DNA of 64,000 nucleotides from assembly GCF_036226765.1 (NCBI RefSeq), contig NZ_CP109017.1, positions 2,858,501-2,922,500 of the forward strand. Reading direction: 5' to 3'. The notes beneath the pieces are model-generated. The model did no database searches, had not been told where the DNA came from, and saw nothing but the letters and a program-made list of their open reading frames with translations. Source of the stretch: Streptomyces sp. NBC_00670 (lineage in GTDB: Bacteria; Actinomycetota; Actinomycetes; Streptomycetales; Streptomycetaceae). The position numbers and the translations under genes are program-made. Shown in pieces: positions 17,079 to 25,536 of this stretch. The first letter of the stretch is position 1. Each line of letters starts with the position of its first letter.

Positions 17079-19688
17079 ATGGATGTCTCCGTGCCCAGGT
17101 TCAGTGTCATCGTCCCCGCGTACAAGGTGCAGGCCCAGCTGCACGCCTGCCTGCGGTCCGTGCTGGAGCAGTCGTGTCCGGATCTCGAACTGCTCGCGGT
17201 CGACGACTGCTCGCCGGACTCGTGCGGGGCGATCATCGAGGAGTTCGCGGCCCGCGACGCGCGGGTGGTGCCGGTGCATCTGCCGCGCAACGCCGGTTCA
17301 GGGCCCGCCCGCAACGCCGGGCTGGCCCGGGCGGACGGGGACTACGTCGTCCTGCTGGACGGCGACGACAGCCTGACGCCGGGGGCGCTGGAGGCGATCG
17401 CGGTCCGGCTGAAGGAGACGGAGGAGCCGGACCTGCTGCTCTACGGCCACACGTACGCGCTGTGGACGGGCGAGGAGGCGCCCGACCCGTTCGCCGCCCG
17501 GCTCGCCACGGGCCGCGGCCCGACCCCCACCTTCACCCTGGACGACCGCCCCGACCTGCTCGAACTCCCGCCCCTGGCCTGGAACAAGGCATACCGGCGC
17601 GACTTCCTGGAACGCGAGATCCTCCTCTTCCCCCCGGGCGGACACGGCGACCCGGCCTGGACGTACCCGGTCCTGCTGACGGCGAAGACGATCACCACGC
17701 TGGACCGGGTGTGCGTCCGCCGCCGGCTGGACCGGGGCGACGCGGCCCTCACCGCCGGGTCCCGCCCCGAACCGACGGCACCGGACCGACCCGGCGCCCG
17801 GTTCCGCGCGACCCGGGCCGAGGCGCCCCGGCCCGACGGGGACTGGGCGGGCGGGGACTGGCCCGGCGGGGGCCGGCCCCGCGCGGGCGGCTCGGGGGCC
17901 GCCGGGGCGGGGGCCGTCGGGGCGGGGGCCGTCGGGGCGGGGGCCGTCGGGGCGGGGGCGGCCGGGGCCGACCGGCCCGGCGCGGGCGCCTTCGGCGTCG
18001 CCGGGGTGCCGGACCCCCGCGTCGGCTTCCCCGGTACGGGGGGCGCGCGGCCGTTCGACGTGTTCGCGCAGTACGACCGGGTCTTCGCGCGGCTCGCGGA
18101 CCGTCCCGATCTGGCGCGCTGGCGGCCGGTGGTGTTCCGCCGCATGGTGGACCATCTCACGGCACTGTTCGACGGGGGCGGGCGCCACCTCCCGCGCGGG
18201 GCGCGCGCGGAGTTCCTGCGCCGGGCACGCGCCCACTGCCGACGGCACCGGCTGCCCCGCCGCGGGCCGCGGAGGACGACGAACGGCTCGCTCCCGGGCG
18301 GCGGTGCGCACCGCGACGCCGGGGCCCGGGCGGGCGACCGGCCGCTGTCCGGCGGCGGACAGGTGCCGGACGCCGGGGCGCCGTCCGGCGTCCGGCCGTT
18401 GCCCGGTGTCCGGTTGCGGCGGCTGCTCGTGCGGCTCGGGTGGCACCGGGCGTACCGGTTGCTGTCGTTCGCCTCCCGGCAGGGGTGCCGGGGGCGGTAC
18501 GCGGCCGGCCGGGTCGGCCGGGGGCTGGGCGGGGTGCTGGGGCGGCTGCACTACCGGACCCAGCGGCTGCTGCCCGTGCGGGCCGACCGTGCCGTGTTCG
18601 CCAGCCACGGCGGGCACGCCTACGGCTGCAACCCGGCCGCGCTCGAGGCCGCGTTCCGCGAGCTCGCACCCCGCATCCGTACGACATGGATCGCGCACCC
18701 CGAGCACCGGCACACCGTCCCACCGGGCACGCGGGGCGTGCGCCCCGGCTCGTTGGCGTACTGGACGGCGCTCGCACGCTCGCGCTACCTCGTCGGCAAC
18801 GCGCCCTTCGACGCGCGGCTGCGCAAGCGGCCCGGCCAGGTCGTGGTGCAGACCCAGGCCGGCACCCCGCTCAAGCGCATGGGCCTGGACGTACGGGACC
18901 GCCCCGCCGTCCTCCGGGACGGCGAGCTGGAGCGGCTTCTGCACGACGCCGACCGGTGGGACTACGTCCTCTCCGGCAACCGTCACTCCACCCTCGTCTG
19001 GGAGCGTGCCTTCCCCGCCGCGTTCACCATCCTGGAGTACGGGCTGCCCCGCACCGACCGGCTCCACCGGGCGAGCACCGCCGACGTGGCCCGTCTCCGC
19101 GCCTCGCTGGGCATCCCCGAGCACACGGTGGCGGTGCTCTACGCGCCGACGTACCGCGACTACCGGCGCACCCCGTACCGACCGCTCGACCTGGAGCGGC
19201 TGCTGCGCCGGCTCGGCCCGCGCTTCGTCCTGCTGGCCCGCGCGCACCCGGCGTACGGCGAACCGCTCGTGCGCGTCCGGGACGTGCCCGGGCTGATCGA
19301 CGTCAGCGACCACCCGAGCGTGGAGTCGCTCTGCCTCGCCTCGGACGTGCTCCTCACCGACTACTCGTCGCTGATGTTCGACTACGCCGGCCTCGACCGC
19401 CCCGTCGTGATCCACGCGGAGGACCGCGAGGCGTACGAGGCGGCGCGCGGCACGTACTTCGACCTGCGGACGTTTCCGCCGGGCCCGGTGGTGCGCGGTG
19501 AGGACGAGGTCGTCGACGTGTTCCTCTCCGGACACTGGGGCGGACGGCACGCGTCCCTGCTGCGGGCCGCGTTCCGCGAGCGGTTCTGCCCGTACGACGA
19601 CGGACGGGCGGCGGAACGGGTCGTCCGGCATGTGGTGTTCGGCGAGCGGGGGCTCGCGGCGGGGCCGGTCACGGGGGCCCCGTCGTAG
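17079..19688 (+). CDS. GT2 glycosyltransferase fused to CDP-glycerol glycerophosphotransferase-like domain
   Basis: Bifunctional cell-wall polymer enzyme of 869 aa. Residues 1-120 are a GT-A fold (FSVIVPAYKV, VDDCSPDS, LDGDDSLTPG). Residues 225-335 are a low-complexity Gly/Ala/Asp linker with a 15-bp repeat array. From about residue 505 the protein is TagF-like, with VQTQAGTPLKRMGLD, SGNRHSTLVWERAF, YAPTYRDYR and LLTDYSSLMFDYA. TagF enzymes build polyol-phosphate chains from CDP-activated polyols. The start is chosen at the ATG after the palindrome because the GT2 fold begins right after it. A paralogue lies in reverse at 25533-27824. Confidence 0.88.
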   Translation: MDVSVPRFSVIVPAYKVQAQLHACLRSVLEQSCPDLELLAVDDCSPDSCGAIIEEFAARDARVVPVHLPRNAGSGPARNAGLARADGDYVVLLDGDDSLTPGALEAIAVRLKETEEPDLLLYGHTYALWTGEEAPDPFAARLATGRGPTPTFTLDDRPDLLELPPLAWNKAYRRDFLEREILLFPPGGHGDPAWTYPVLLTAKTITTLDRVCVRRRLDRGDAALTAGSRPEPTAPDRPGARFRATRAEAPRPDGDWAGGDWPGGGRPRAGGSGAAGAGAVGAGAVGAGAVGAGAAGADRPGAGAFGVAGVPDPRVGFPGTGGARPFDVFAQYDRVFARLADRPDLARWRPVVFRRMVDHLTALFDGGGRHLPRGARAEFLRRARAHCRRHRLPRRGPRRTTNGSLPGGGAHRDAGARAGDRPLSGGGQVPDAGAPSGVRPLPGVRLRRLLVRLGWHRAYRLLSFASRQGCRGRYAAGRVGRGLGGVLGRLHYRTQRLLPVRADRAVFASHGGHAYGCNPAALEAAFRELAPRIRTTWIAHPEHRHTVPPGTRGVRPGSLAYWTALARSRYLVGNAPFDARLRKRPGQVVVQTQAGTPLKRMGLDVRDRPAVLRDGELERLLHDADRWDYVLSGNRHSTLVWERAFPAAFTILEYGLPRTDRLHRASTADVARLRASLGIPEHTVAVLYAPTYRDYRRTPYRPLDLERLLRRLGPRFVLLARAHPAYGEPLVRVRDVPGLIDVSDHPSVESLCLASDVLLTDYSSLMFDYAGLDRPVVIHAEDREAYEAARGTYFDLRTFPPGPVVRGEDEVVDVFLSGHWGGRHASLLRAAFRERFCPYDDGRAAERVVRHVVFGERGLAAGPVTGAPS
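17898..17957 (+). repeat. 15-bp tandem repeat in the GT2/TagF linker
   Basis: Four 15-bp units (three identical GCCGTCGGGGCGGGG, one variant) encode AVGAG pentapeptides between the two enzyme domains. Confidence 0.9.
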
Positions 19689-19711
19689 CGGGCAGGGCCC
19701 CGAACGCCTCG

Positions 19712-20125
19712 CTACTCGACCACCAGCTCCACCGGCACGTTCCCCCGCGTCGCGTTGGAGTACGGGCAGACCTGGTGGGCCTGTTCGACGAGCTTGCGGC
19801 CGGTCTCCTTGTCGAGGGCGTCGGGGAGTTCGACGCGCAGGGTGACCGCCAGGGCGAAGCCCTCGCCCTGCTTGCCGATGGAGACCTCGCCGGTCACCGC
19901 CGCGTCGCTGACGTCGACCTTGGCCTGCCGGCCGACCACCCCGAGCGCGCCGGCGAAGCACGCGGCGTACCCGGCGGCGAACAGCTGCTCGGGGTTGGTG
20001 CCCTTGCCGTCGCCGCCCATCTCCACCGGGACGGACAGGTCGAGGTCGAGCTTGCCGTCGGAGGTGACGGTGCGTCCGTCGCGGCCGTGGGTGGCGGTGG
20101 CGACGGCGGTGTAGAGCGCGTCCAT
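19712..20125 (-). CDS. ohr: Organic hydroperoxide resistance protein Ohr
   Basis: Thiol peroxidase of 137 aa that reduces organic peroxides. The two catalytic cysteines are present: C56 in GYAACFAGAL and C120 in HQVCPYSNATRGN, with the family's R15 and E47 region (TNPEQLF). Length is normal for Ohr. It is divergent from ohrR, which is expected to repress it; the shared 104-bp intergenic region has the operator. It lies inside a cell-wall polymer locus, to which it has no obvious functional link. Confidence 0.95.
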   Translation of the reverse strand: MDALYTAVATATHGRDGRTVTSDGKLDLDLSVPVEMGGDGKGTNPEQLFAAGYAACFAGALGVVGRQAKVDVSDAAVTGEVSIGKQGEGFALAVTLRVELPDALDKETGRKLVEQAHQVCPYSNATRGNVPVELVVE

Positions 20126-20182
20126 GGGAAACCATCCCTCTCTGGTGTTCGGGGCTTCCGTACAGCCATAAGTGAAGCACCC

Positions 20183-20204
20183 AATTGAATTGCGCGCAAC
20201 TGAA
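20183..20204. promoter_or_regulatory. OhrR operator between ohr and ohrR
   Basis: Imperfect palindrome centred on TTGCGCGCAA (20190-20199) with flanking AATTGAA/CTGAATG, in an AT-rich patch between the divergent genes. Known OhrR boxes are similar A/T-flanked palindromes, so this is the likely repressor site. Assignment is by position and symmetry. Confidence 0.65.
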
Positions 20205-20229
20205 TGACGTCCGGCGCTACCCTGGTGCC

Positions 20230-20739
20230 ATGACCCGGACGCAGCACTCCACGACGCGGGAGGCGGAACTCCTCCGCCTCGACCGCCAGATCTGCTTCTC
20301 CCTGCACGCGGCCACGCGCGCGTTCAACGGCGTCTACCGGCTCGTCCTGAAGGACCTCGGCCTGACCTACCCCCAGTACCTGGCGATGCTGGTGCTGTGG
20401 GAGCACGGCGAGCTGCCCGTGAAGCGGCTCGGCGAGCATCTGCGCCTCGACTCCGGCACGCTGTCGCCGCTGCTCAAGCGGCTGGAGGCGGCGGGTCTCG
20501 TCCGCCGGGAGCGCAGCACCCTCGACGAGCGCTCGGTCCAGGTGCGCCTCACCGAGGAGGGCACGGCGATGCGCGTGCGGGCACTGGAGGTGCCGCGCCG
20601 GATCAGCGCCGCGACCGGCTTCGGCGCGGACGAGATCCGGGACCTCCAGGAGCGCCTGGACGTCCTCACGGCGGCCCTGGACGCGGCGGTGGCCGACCCC
20701 GAGGCGCTGAGCGGAGAGCTCACGGCCGCGCAGGACTGA
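20230..20739 (+). CDS. ohrR: MarR-family peroxide-sensing repressor OhrR
   Basis: Winged-helix regulator of 169 aa. The sensor cysteine is C22 in LDRQICFSLHAATR; the LTYPQYLAMLVLWEHGEL and TLSPLLKRLEAAGLVRRERS segments form the MarR DNA-binding core, including the D-R wing (LDERSVQVRLTEEG). Peroxide oxidation of C22 should release DNA and derepress ohr. The stop codon lies in a heptamer tandem repeat. The start is the ATG after GGTGCC, with only a weak ribosome site visible. Confidence 0.94.
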   Translation: MTRTQHSTTREAELLRLDRQICFSLHAATRAFNGVYRLVLKDLGLTYPQYLAMLVLWEHGELPVKRLGEHLRLDSGTLSPLLKRLEAAGLVRRERSTLDERSVQVRLTEEGTAMRVRALEVPRRISAATGFGADEIRDLQERLDVLTAALDAAVADPEALSGELTAAQD

Positions 20740-20775
20740 CGACTGACGACTGACGACTGACGACTGACGACTGAC
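20734..20775 (+). repeat. Heptamer tandem repeat GACTGAC x6 at the ohrR stop codon
   Basis: Six perfect copies of GACTGAC; the first contains the ohrR TGA. Because the unit is 7 bp, stop codons appear in all three forward frames. Confidence 0.95.
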
Positions 20776-20885
20776 GCAGCCGGGTGAGCGTATCGCCCGA
20801 ACTTGTACTCATCACATCCTTCTGCACCCGTTTGACGGCGTATCACCCGGCACGAGGCGTATACCCGGCCTACGATCCGAGCTTG

Positions 20886-22172
20886 ATGAGCACCTCGATC
20901 ACCGCCGCCGCCCGCCGCCGCCCGCGCCCGCTGCTCGGCCTCGCCGCCGCCTGGCTGACCACCCGCGCCCTGATGCTGTGGCTGCTCGTGCACGACGACA
21001 CCCGGCTGCTCGGCCTGGGCGGCGTCTCGCGCGAGGTGCACCACCTGTACTTGCACTGGTACGGCGTCCTCGTGCACGGCGCCTTCCCGGTCGGCGACCC
21101 CATGTGGCAGTACCCGCCGGGCGCCGGTCTCGTCCTGCTGTCGCCCGCGCTGCTGCCGGGCCTGACGTACTTCCAGGGCTTCGTCGCGCTCACCCTCCTC
21201 ACGGACCTGGCGGTGCTGCTCTCCCTGACCCGCACGGGACTGCGCACCGGCCGCAGCCTGCGCGGGGCCGCGCTGTGGATCGGCGGGCTACCGCTGCTGC
21301 TGCATCTGCCGCTGGCCCGCTACGACGTGCAGGTCACCGCGTTCGCCGTGCTCTCCCTGCTGGCGCTGACCCGCTCCCCGCGCGTCTCCGGCGCGCTGGC
21401 GGGGCTCGGCGCCCTGGTGAAGGTCTGGCCCGCGCTGGTGCTGATCGGCACCCCTCGCGGCCGCGACTCCCGGCGGGCCTGGGTCTCGGCGGCCCTCGCC
21501 GGGGGCGCGCTGCTCGCGCTGCTGGTCACGCTGTTCCGTACCCCGTTCGACTTCCTGCGCCAGCAGGGCGGGCGGGGCGTGCAGATCGAGTCGCTCGGCG
21601 GTACGGTCCTCGGCTTCGCCCGCCGCGCCGGCTGGCCGGGGCGCACCCGGTACCAGTTCGGGGCGCGGGAGTTCGTGGGCCCCTACGTGCGCGAGGTCGC
21701 CACGGTGTCGCTCGCGCTCACCGCCGTCGCCTTCGGTCTGCTGCTGCTGTGGCGGCTGCGGGCCCGGCACTGGACGACGGCGACGCCGTGCGACGCGGCG
21801 CTCGCGGCGGTGCTGCTGTTCACCGTGACCAGCCGGGTGATCAGCCCGCAGTACATGGTGTGGCTGGTGGGCCTGGCCGCCGTCTGCCTCACCTCCCGGC
21901 ACACCACCCAGCGCCCGGTGGCCTGGCTGATCCTGGCGGCGACGGCGACGAGCACGGTGGTGTACCCGGCGCTGTACGGCGAGGTCATGACCTCCAGCTG
22001 GACGGGGTGCCTGCTGATGCTGGCGCGCAACGGGCTGCTGGCCGGTGCGGCCGTGTGGTCGTTCGTACGGCTGTGGCGGGCCACGGCGCACCGCCCCGAG
22101 TCCGTCGTCCCGCCCCGCGACGCCCGGCCCGACCCGGCGCGGCTCCCGGACGACAGCCTGAGCGTCTCCTGA
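20886..22172 (+). CDS. GT87/DUF2029-type integral membrane glycosyltransferase
   Basis: Polytopic membrane protein of 428 aa with about ten hydrophobic helices. The segment WYGVLVHGAFPVGDPMWQYPPG resembles the acidic first external loop of GT-C mannosyltransferases that use polyprenyl-phosphate sugars, and VTSRVISPQYMVWLVGL is the conserved C-terminal helix motif of DUF2029 proteins. The frame extends upstream, but the hydrophobic N-terminus begins after the ATG at 20886. It precedes the GT2 gene by 13 bp and is probably co-transcribed, so it may decorate the same wall polymer. The sugar and acceptor are unknown. Confidence 0.82.
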   Translation: MSTSITAAARRRPRPLLGLAAAWLTTRALMLWLLVHDDTRLLGLGGVSREVHHLYLHWYGVLVHGAFPVGDPMWQYPPGAGLVLLSPALLPGLTYFQGFVALTLLTDLAVLLSLTRTGLRTGRSLRGAALWIGGLPLLLHLPLARYDVQVTAFAVLSLLALTRSPRVSGALAGLGALVKVWPALVLIGTPRGRDSRRAWVSAALAGGALLALLVTLFRTPFDFLRQQGGRGVQIESLGGTVLGFARRAGWPGRTRYQFGAREFVGPYVREVATVSLALTAVAFGLLLLWRLRARHWTTATPCDAALAAVLLFTVTSRVISPQYMVWLVGLAAVCLTSRHTTQRPVAWLILAATATSTVVYPALYGEVMTSSWTGCLLMLARNGLLAGAAVWSFVRLWRATAHRPESVVPPRDARPDPARLPDDSLSVS

Positions 22173-22185
22173 CCGGGAGCACACC

Positions 22186-23838
22186 GTGGACCCCCTGGGC
22201 ACACCCCCCGCGCGAGGCGGCACCGCCGGTGCCGTGACCGTCGTGGTCATCGGCTACGACGACGCCGCCCACGTCACCACCGCCGTACGGTCCGCGCTGG
22301 CGCAGGGTCCCGCCGTGCGCGAGGTGATCGCCGTCGACGACTGCTCGACGGACGGCAGTGCGGAGTTGCTGGACGCGCTCGCCGCCGGACGACCGCGGCT
22401 GCGGGTGGTGCGCCGCACGGTCAACAGCGGCGGCTGCGGCACCCCGCGCAACGACGGCATCGACGCCGCGACGGCCCCGTACCTGATGTTCCTGGACAGC
22501 GACGACGTCCTGCCGCCCGGCGCGGTGGACGCGCTGCTCGGCGCCGCCGGGCGCCACGGCGCCGAGGTCGCCGCGGGGCTGTGCGTGCGCCGCGAGCTGC
22601 CGTCGGGGCGCGAGAGCCCCTGGCAGCCGGAACTGTACGCGCGCCCGGCGCTGGTCGAACGGCCCGCCGGGCGCCGCCGGCTGGTGCACGACACCCTGTG
22701 CGTCAACAAGCTGTACCGCACCGACTTCCTGCGCGCGCACGCGATCCGCTTCCCCGAGGGCCGCTTCCCCTACGAGGACTTCGTCTTCACCGCCCGCGTG
22801 CTGGCGGCCGGACCGCGCCTCGCGCTGATCCCCGACCGGGTCTACGTCTGGCACGTGCGGCGCACCGCCGGCCGGCTGTCCATCTCGCTGGACCGGGCCG
22901 GGATCGACAACTGGCGGGCGCGCACGGAGGCCGCCCGGCAGGCGTACGACATCCTGCTGGGCGCCGGGGAGAAACGGCTCGCGCGGGAGGCGCGCGCCAA
23001 GTTCCTGGAGCACGAGGTGCGGATGTACGCGCGCGAGCTGGGGTTGCGCGACGCGGAGTACCAGCGCGCGTGGTGGGCGCTCACGCGGGCGCATCTGGCG
23101 GCGTACGACGAGGCGGACTTCGCGCGGGCGCCCGCGCCGGGGCGGGTGATCGCCCGCGTGGTGCTGGCCTCCGAGGCGCCCCGGGACCTGCCCCGGCTGC
23201 GTGAGCTGGCCGCCCGCCCCTCGCGGCTCCGGCCGCCGTACGCGCGGTCGGCGGGCGGAGCGCCCGTCTGGTCGGCGGACCTTCCCCAGGTGCCGCTGGA
23301 CCACGTCCTGACCCGCCCGCTGCGGCTGCTCCCGCTCGCCGTCGACGCCGAGCTGCGCCCCCGGACGCGCGGCACCCGGCTGCGGCTGGGCCTGCACGAG
23401 CTGTACGGCAGGGTCGAGGAGGCCGGTCCGCGCGAGGTGGAGGCCGTGTTCGTCCACCGCGAGGACGGCAGGACGGTCCACCTCGGCACGGCCGCGCTGC
23501 TGCCGCCCGACCCGGAGTTCGACACCTGGACCGCCGAACTGCCGCTGGACCCGGGCGCCCTTGCCATGGCCGGCCCGGCCGTCTGGGACCTGCGGCTGCG
23601 GCTGCGCTTCGCCGACGGCTCGGTCCGCGACACCACCGCCCACGCGAGCGCCGGGCCCGGCCTGCTGACCCGTACGGCACTCGCGAGCTCCCGGCACGGC
23701 CTCCTGCTCGTCCACCCCTACGCCACCCACTCCGGCTCCCTGGCCCTGCGCGTGGCCCCCGGCCTGCGGGGCGCGACGGCGGTGCTGCGCAGGCGCCTGT
23801 CCCGGCTGCTCCCCCGGCGGGCGGGAGCGGCGGCCTAG
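22186..23838 (+). CDS. GT2-family glycosyltransferase
   Basis: Cytoplasmic transferase of 550 aa from a GTG with GGGAG at 6 nt. The GT-A domain (about 18-230) has VVVIGYDDAAHV, the nucleotide motif VDDCSTDGS, the SGGCGTPRNDG segment and the DxD-like LDSDDVLP. The C-terminal half (about 330-540) is beta-rich and may bind polymer or other proteins. It is clearly paralogous to the convergent gene at 23842. Similar enzymes in teichoic acid loci transfer sugars or initiate chains; the exact donor cannot be read. Confidence 0.85.
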   Translation: MDPLGTPPARGGTAGAVTVVVIGYDDAAHVTTAVRSALAQGPAVREVIAVDDCSTDGSAELLDALAAGRPRLRVVRRTVNSGGCGTPRNDGIDAATAPYLMFLDSDDVLPPGAVDALLGAAGRHGAEVAAGLCVRRELPSGRESPWQPELYARPALVERPAGRRRLVHDTLCVNKLYRTDFLRAHAIRFPEGRFPYEDFVFTARVLAAGPRLALIPDRVYVWHVRRTAGRLSISLDRAGIDNWRARTEAARQAYDILLGAGEKRLAREARAKFLEHEVRMYARELGLRDAEYQRAWWALTRAHLAAYDEADFARAPAPGRVIARVVLASEAPRDLPRLRELAARPSRLRPPYARSAGGAPVWSADLPQVPLDHVLTRPLRLLPLAVDAELRPRTRGTRLRLGLHELYGRVEEAGPREVEAVFVHREDGRTVHLGTAALLPPDPEFDTWTAELPLDPGALAMAGPAVWDLRLRLRFADGSVRDTTAHASAGPGLLTRTALASSRHGLLLVHPYATHSGSLALRVAPGLRGATAVLRRRLSRLLPRRAGAAA

Positions 23839-23841
23839 GGG

Positions 23842-25536
23842 TCAGCGCAGGGCGCTGCGCAGCAGCCGGGTGGCCCGGCGGATCCTCGGCGAGGACAGCC
23901 GGCGGGCCAGCGGGAGGAGCAGCCGGGCGGCCGGGCCCACCGGGGTCCAGCGCAGTTGCAGCCGGCCCGCGCCCCTGCCCTCCGGTTCGACCGTCAGTTC
24001 GTGCGGGACGACGGTGCCGTGCACCGCCGCCCGCAGCACCGGGAAGGACAGCGGGGCCAGCAGCACCCCCGTGTTCGTCAGGTCCTGGTGGTGCAGGCGC
24101 AGCAGCGGATGGCGGATCCCGCCAAAGCCCTGCGGCGGCAGCCGCGCCGCCGCCAGGTCCAGGCGGACCCGCCCCTCGAACACCCCCGGGCGCACCGGAT
24201 CCAGCCGGAACGCGGTGGTCAGCCGGCGCCGCCCGGGCGACACGACCACGCTCGCCCGCTGCGGCCCCACCGGCAGCCGCAGCCCGGGGTCGTAGGTCCG
24301 CACCGCCAGGTCCAGGGTGAGTCCGGGGCCGGGAGTGACCGAGCGGATCTCGTGGCGGAACAGGGCGCCGGGGAAGGGCCGGGAGTCCAGCTCCAGATCG
24401 GTGACGTCCAGTTCGCGGCGGCCCTGGTCCGAGGCCGGGGGGACGGCGCCCCAGTAGCGCCCGGTGCCGTCCTCGGTCGTCTCCCGGGGGGCCACCGCGT
24501 GGCCGAGGCCGCGCGCCGCCCACCGTGCCTCGGCGTACCGCCCGTCGCGGACGAGTTGGAGCACCACGCGTTCCGGGCGCGGCAGCCGGGCGAACGCGCC
24601 CGGCGCGAGCGTGTCCAGGTACGGCGTGACCTCGGCGGCGAAGGCGCGCAGCCACTCCTCGTCCCGGTAGGGCAGGTCGCCCGCGTACATGCGGAAGTCG
24701 TGCTTGAGGAACTTGTAGTCCTTGTCCTCGCGCAGCGACTCGTGCCCGCTCTCCGCGAGGAACGCGTCGATCAGCCGCTGGACGTGCACCCGGTCGCGCA
24801 CGTTGGTCAGCTTGTGCCGCTGGTTGGAGATGGAGGCGGCGTCGGCGCCGGCGTACGGGGCGATGTACCAGCGGTAGACCGGCTCGGGGAGCACGGTGAA
24901 CGACTTGGCCAGGCAGTACGCCTGTGCGGAGAAGAGCTGGTCCTCGTAGTGGATGCCCTCGGGGAAGCGCAGCCGGTGGCGGTCGAGGAAGGAGCGGGCG
25001 TACATCTTGCTCGTCGACAGGTGCTCGAACAGCAGTCCGGGTTCGGCCTCGATGCCGTCGACCGTGCGGCGCTCGGCGACGAGGTGCGCCATCCAGCGCG
25101 AGCGGCGTCCGGTGTCCACGCGGACCCGCTCCACCGCGCCCATCACGAAGTCGACCTCGCGCTCCCGGTGCGCGGCGAGCAGCAGCTCGACCGCGTCGTC
25201 GGGGAGTTCGTCGTCGCTGTCGAGGAACATCAGATAGGGGGCGCGGGCCACCTCAAGGGCGCGGTTGCGCGGGGCGCTGCACCCGCCGCTGTTCTCCGGC
25301 AGCCGCAGATGCAGCACCCGGGGGTCCTGGGCGGCCAGCGCGCGGGCGACGGCGGGGGTGTCGTCGGTGGAGTGGTCGTCGCTGATGATCACCTCGATGT
25401 TGGCGTGGGTCTGGCGCAGCGCGGAGGCGACCGCGCGCGGCAGCCGTGCGGCGTCGTTGTAGACGATCACGGTGATCGTGACGTCCGGGCTGGTGATCTC
25501 GGGCACGGTCAGGGGTACGGCGTCCGGGGCGGTCAC
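23842..25536 (-). CDS. GT2-family glycosyltransferase, convergent paralogue
   Basis: Transferase of 564 aa. The GT-A domain shows ITVIVYNDAARLP, SDDHSTDDTP, SGGCSAPRNRALE and LDSDDELPDD; then SKMYARSFLDRHRLRFPEG and a beta-rich C-terminal half. The frame is open far upstream, but the GTG at 25534-25536 overlaps the preceding gene by four bases (GTGA), giving translational coupling and a start just before the GT2 fold. It ends 3 bp from the convergent GT2 gene, without room for a terminator between. Confidence 0.88.
   Translation of the reverse strand: MTAPDAVPLTVPEITSPDVTITVIVYNDAARLPRAVASALRQTHANIEVIISDDHSTDDTPAVARALAAQDPRVLHLRLPENSGGCSAPRNRALEVARAPYLMFLDSDDELPDDAVELLLAAHREREVDFVMGAVERVRVDTGRRSRWMAHLVAERRTVDGIEAEPGLLFEHLSTSKMYARSFLDRHRLRFPEGIHYEDQLFSAQAYCLAKSFTVLPEPVYRWYIAPYAGADAASISNQRHKLTNVRDRVHVQRLIDAFLAESGHESLREDKDYKFLKHDFRMYAGDLPYRDEEWLRAFAAEVTPYLDTLAPGAFARLPRPERVVLQLVRDGRYAEARWAARGLGHAVAPRETTEDGTGRYWGAVPPASDQGRRELDVTDLELDSRPFPGALFRHEIRSVTPGPGLTLDLAVRTYDPGLRLPVGPQRASVVVSPGRRRLTTAFRLDPVRPGVFEGRVRLDLAAARLPPQGFGGIRHPLLRLHHQDLTNTGVLLAPLSFPVLRAAVHGTVVPHELTVEPEGRGAGRLQLRWTPVGPAARLLLPLARRLSSPRIRRATRLLRSALR

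Noticed and set aside
16232..19501. 1089-codon plus-strand ORF through the permease and GT2/TagF genes
   Set aside because: Same-strand alternative frame of two well-identified genes; the Arg/Pro-rich translation has no domain.
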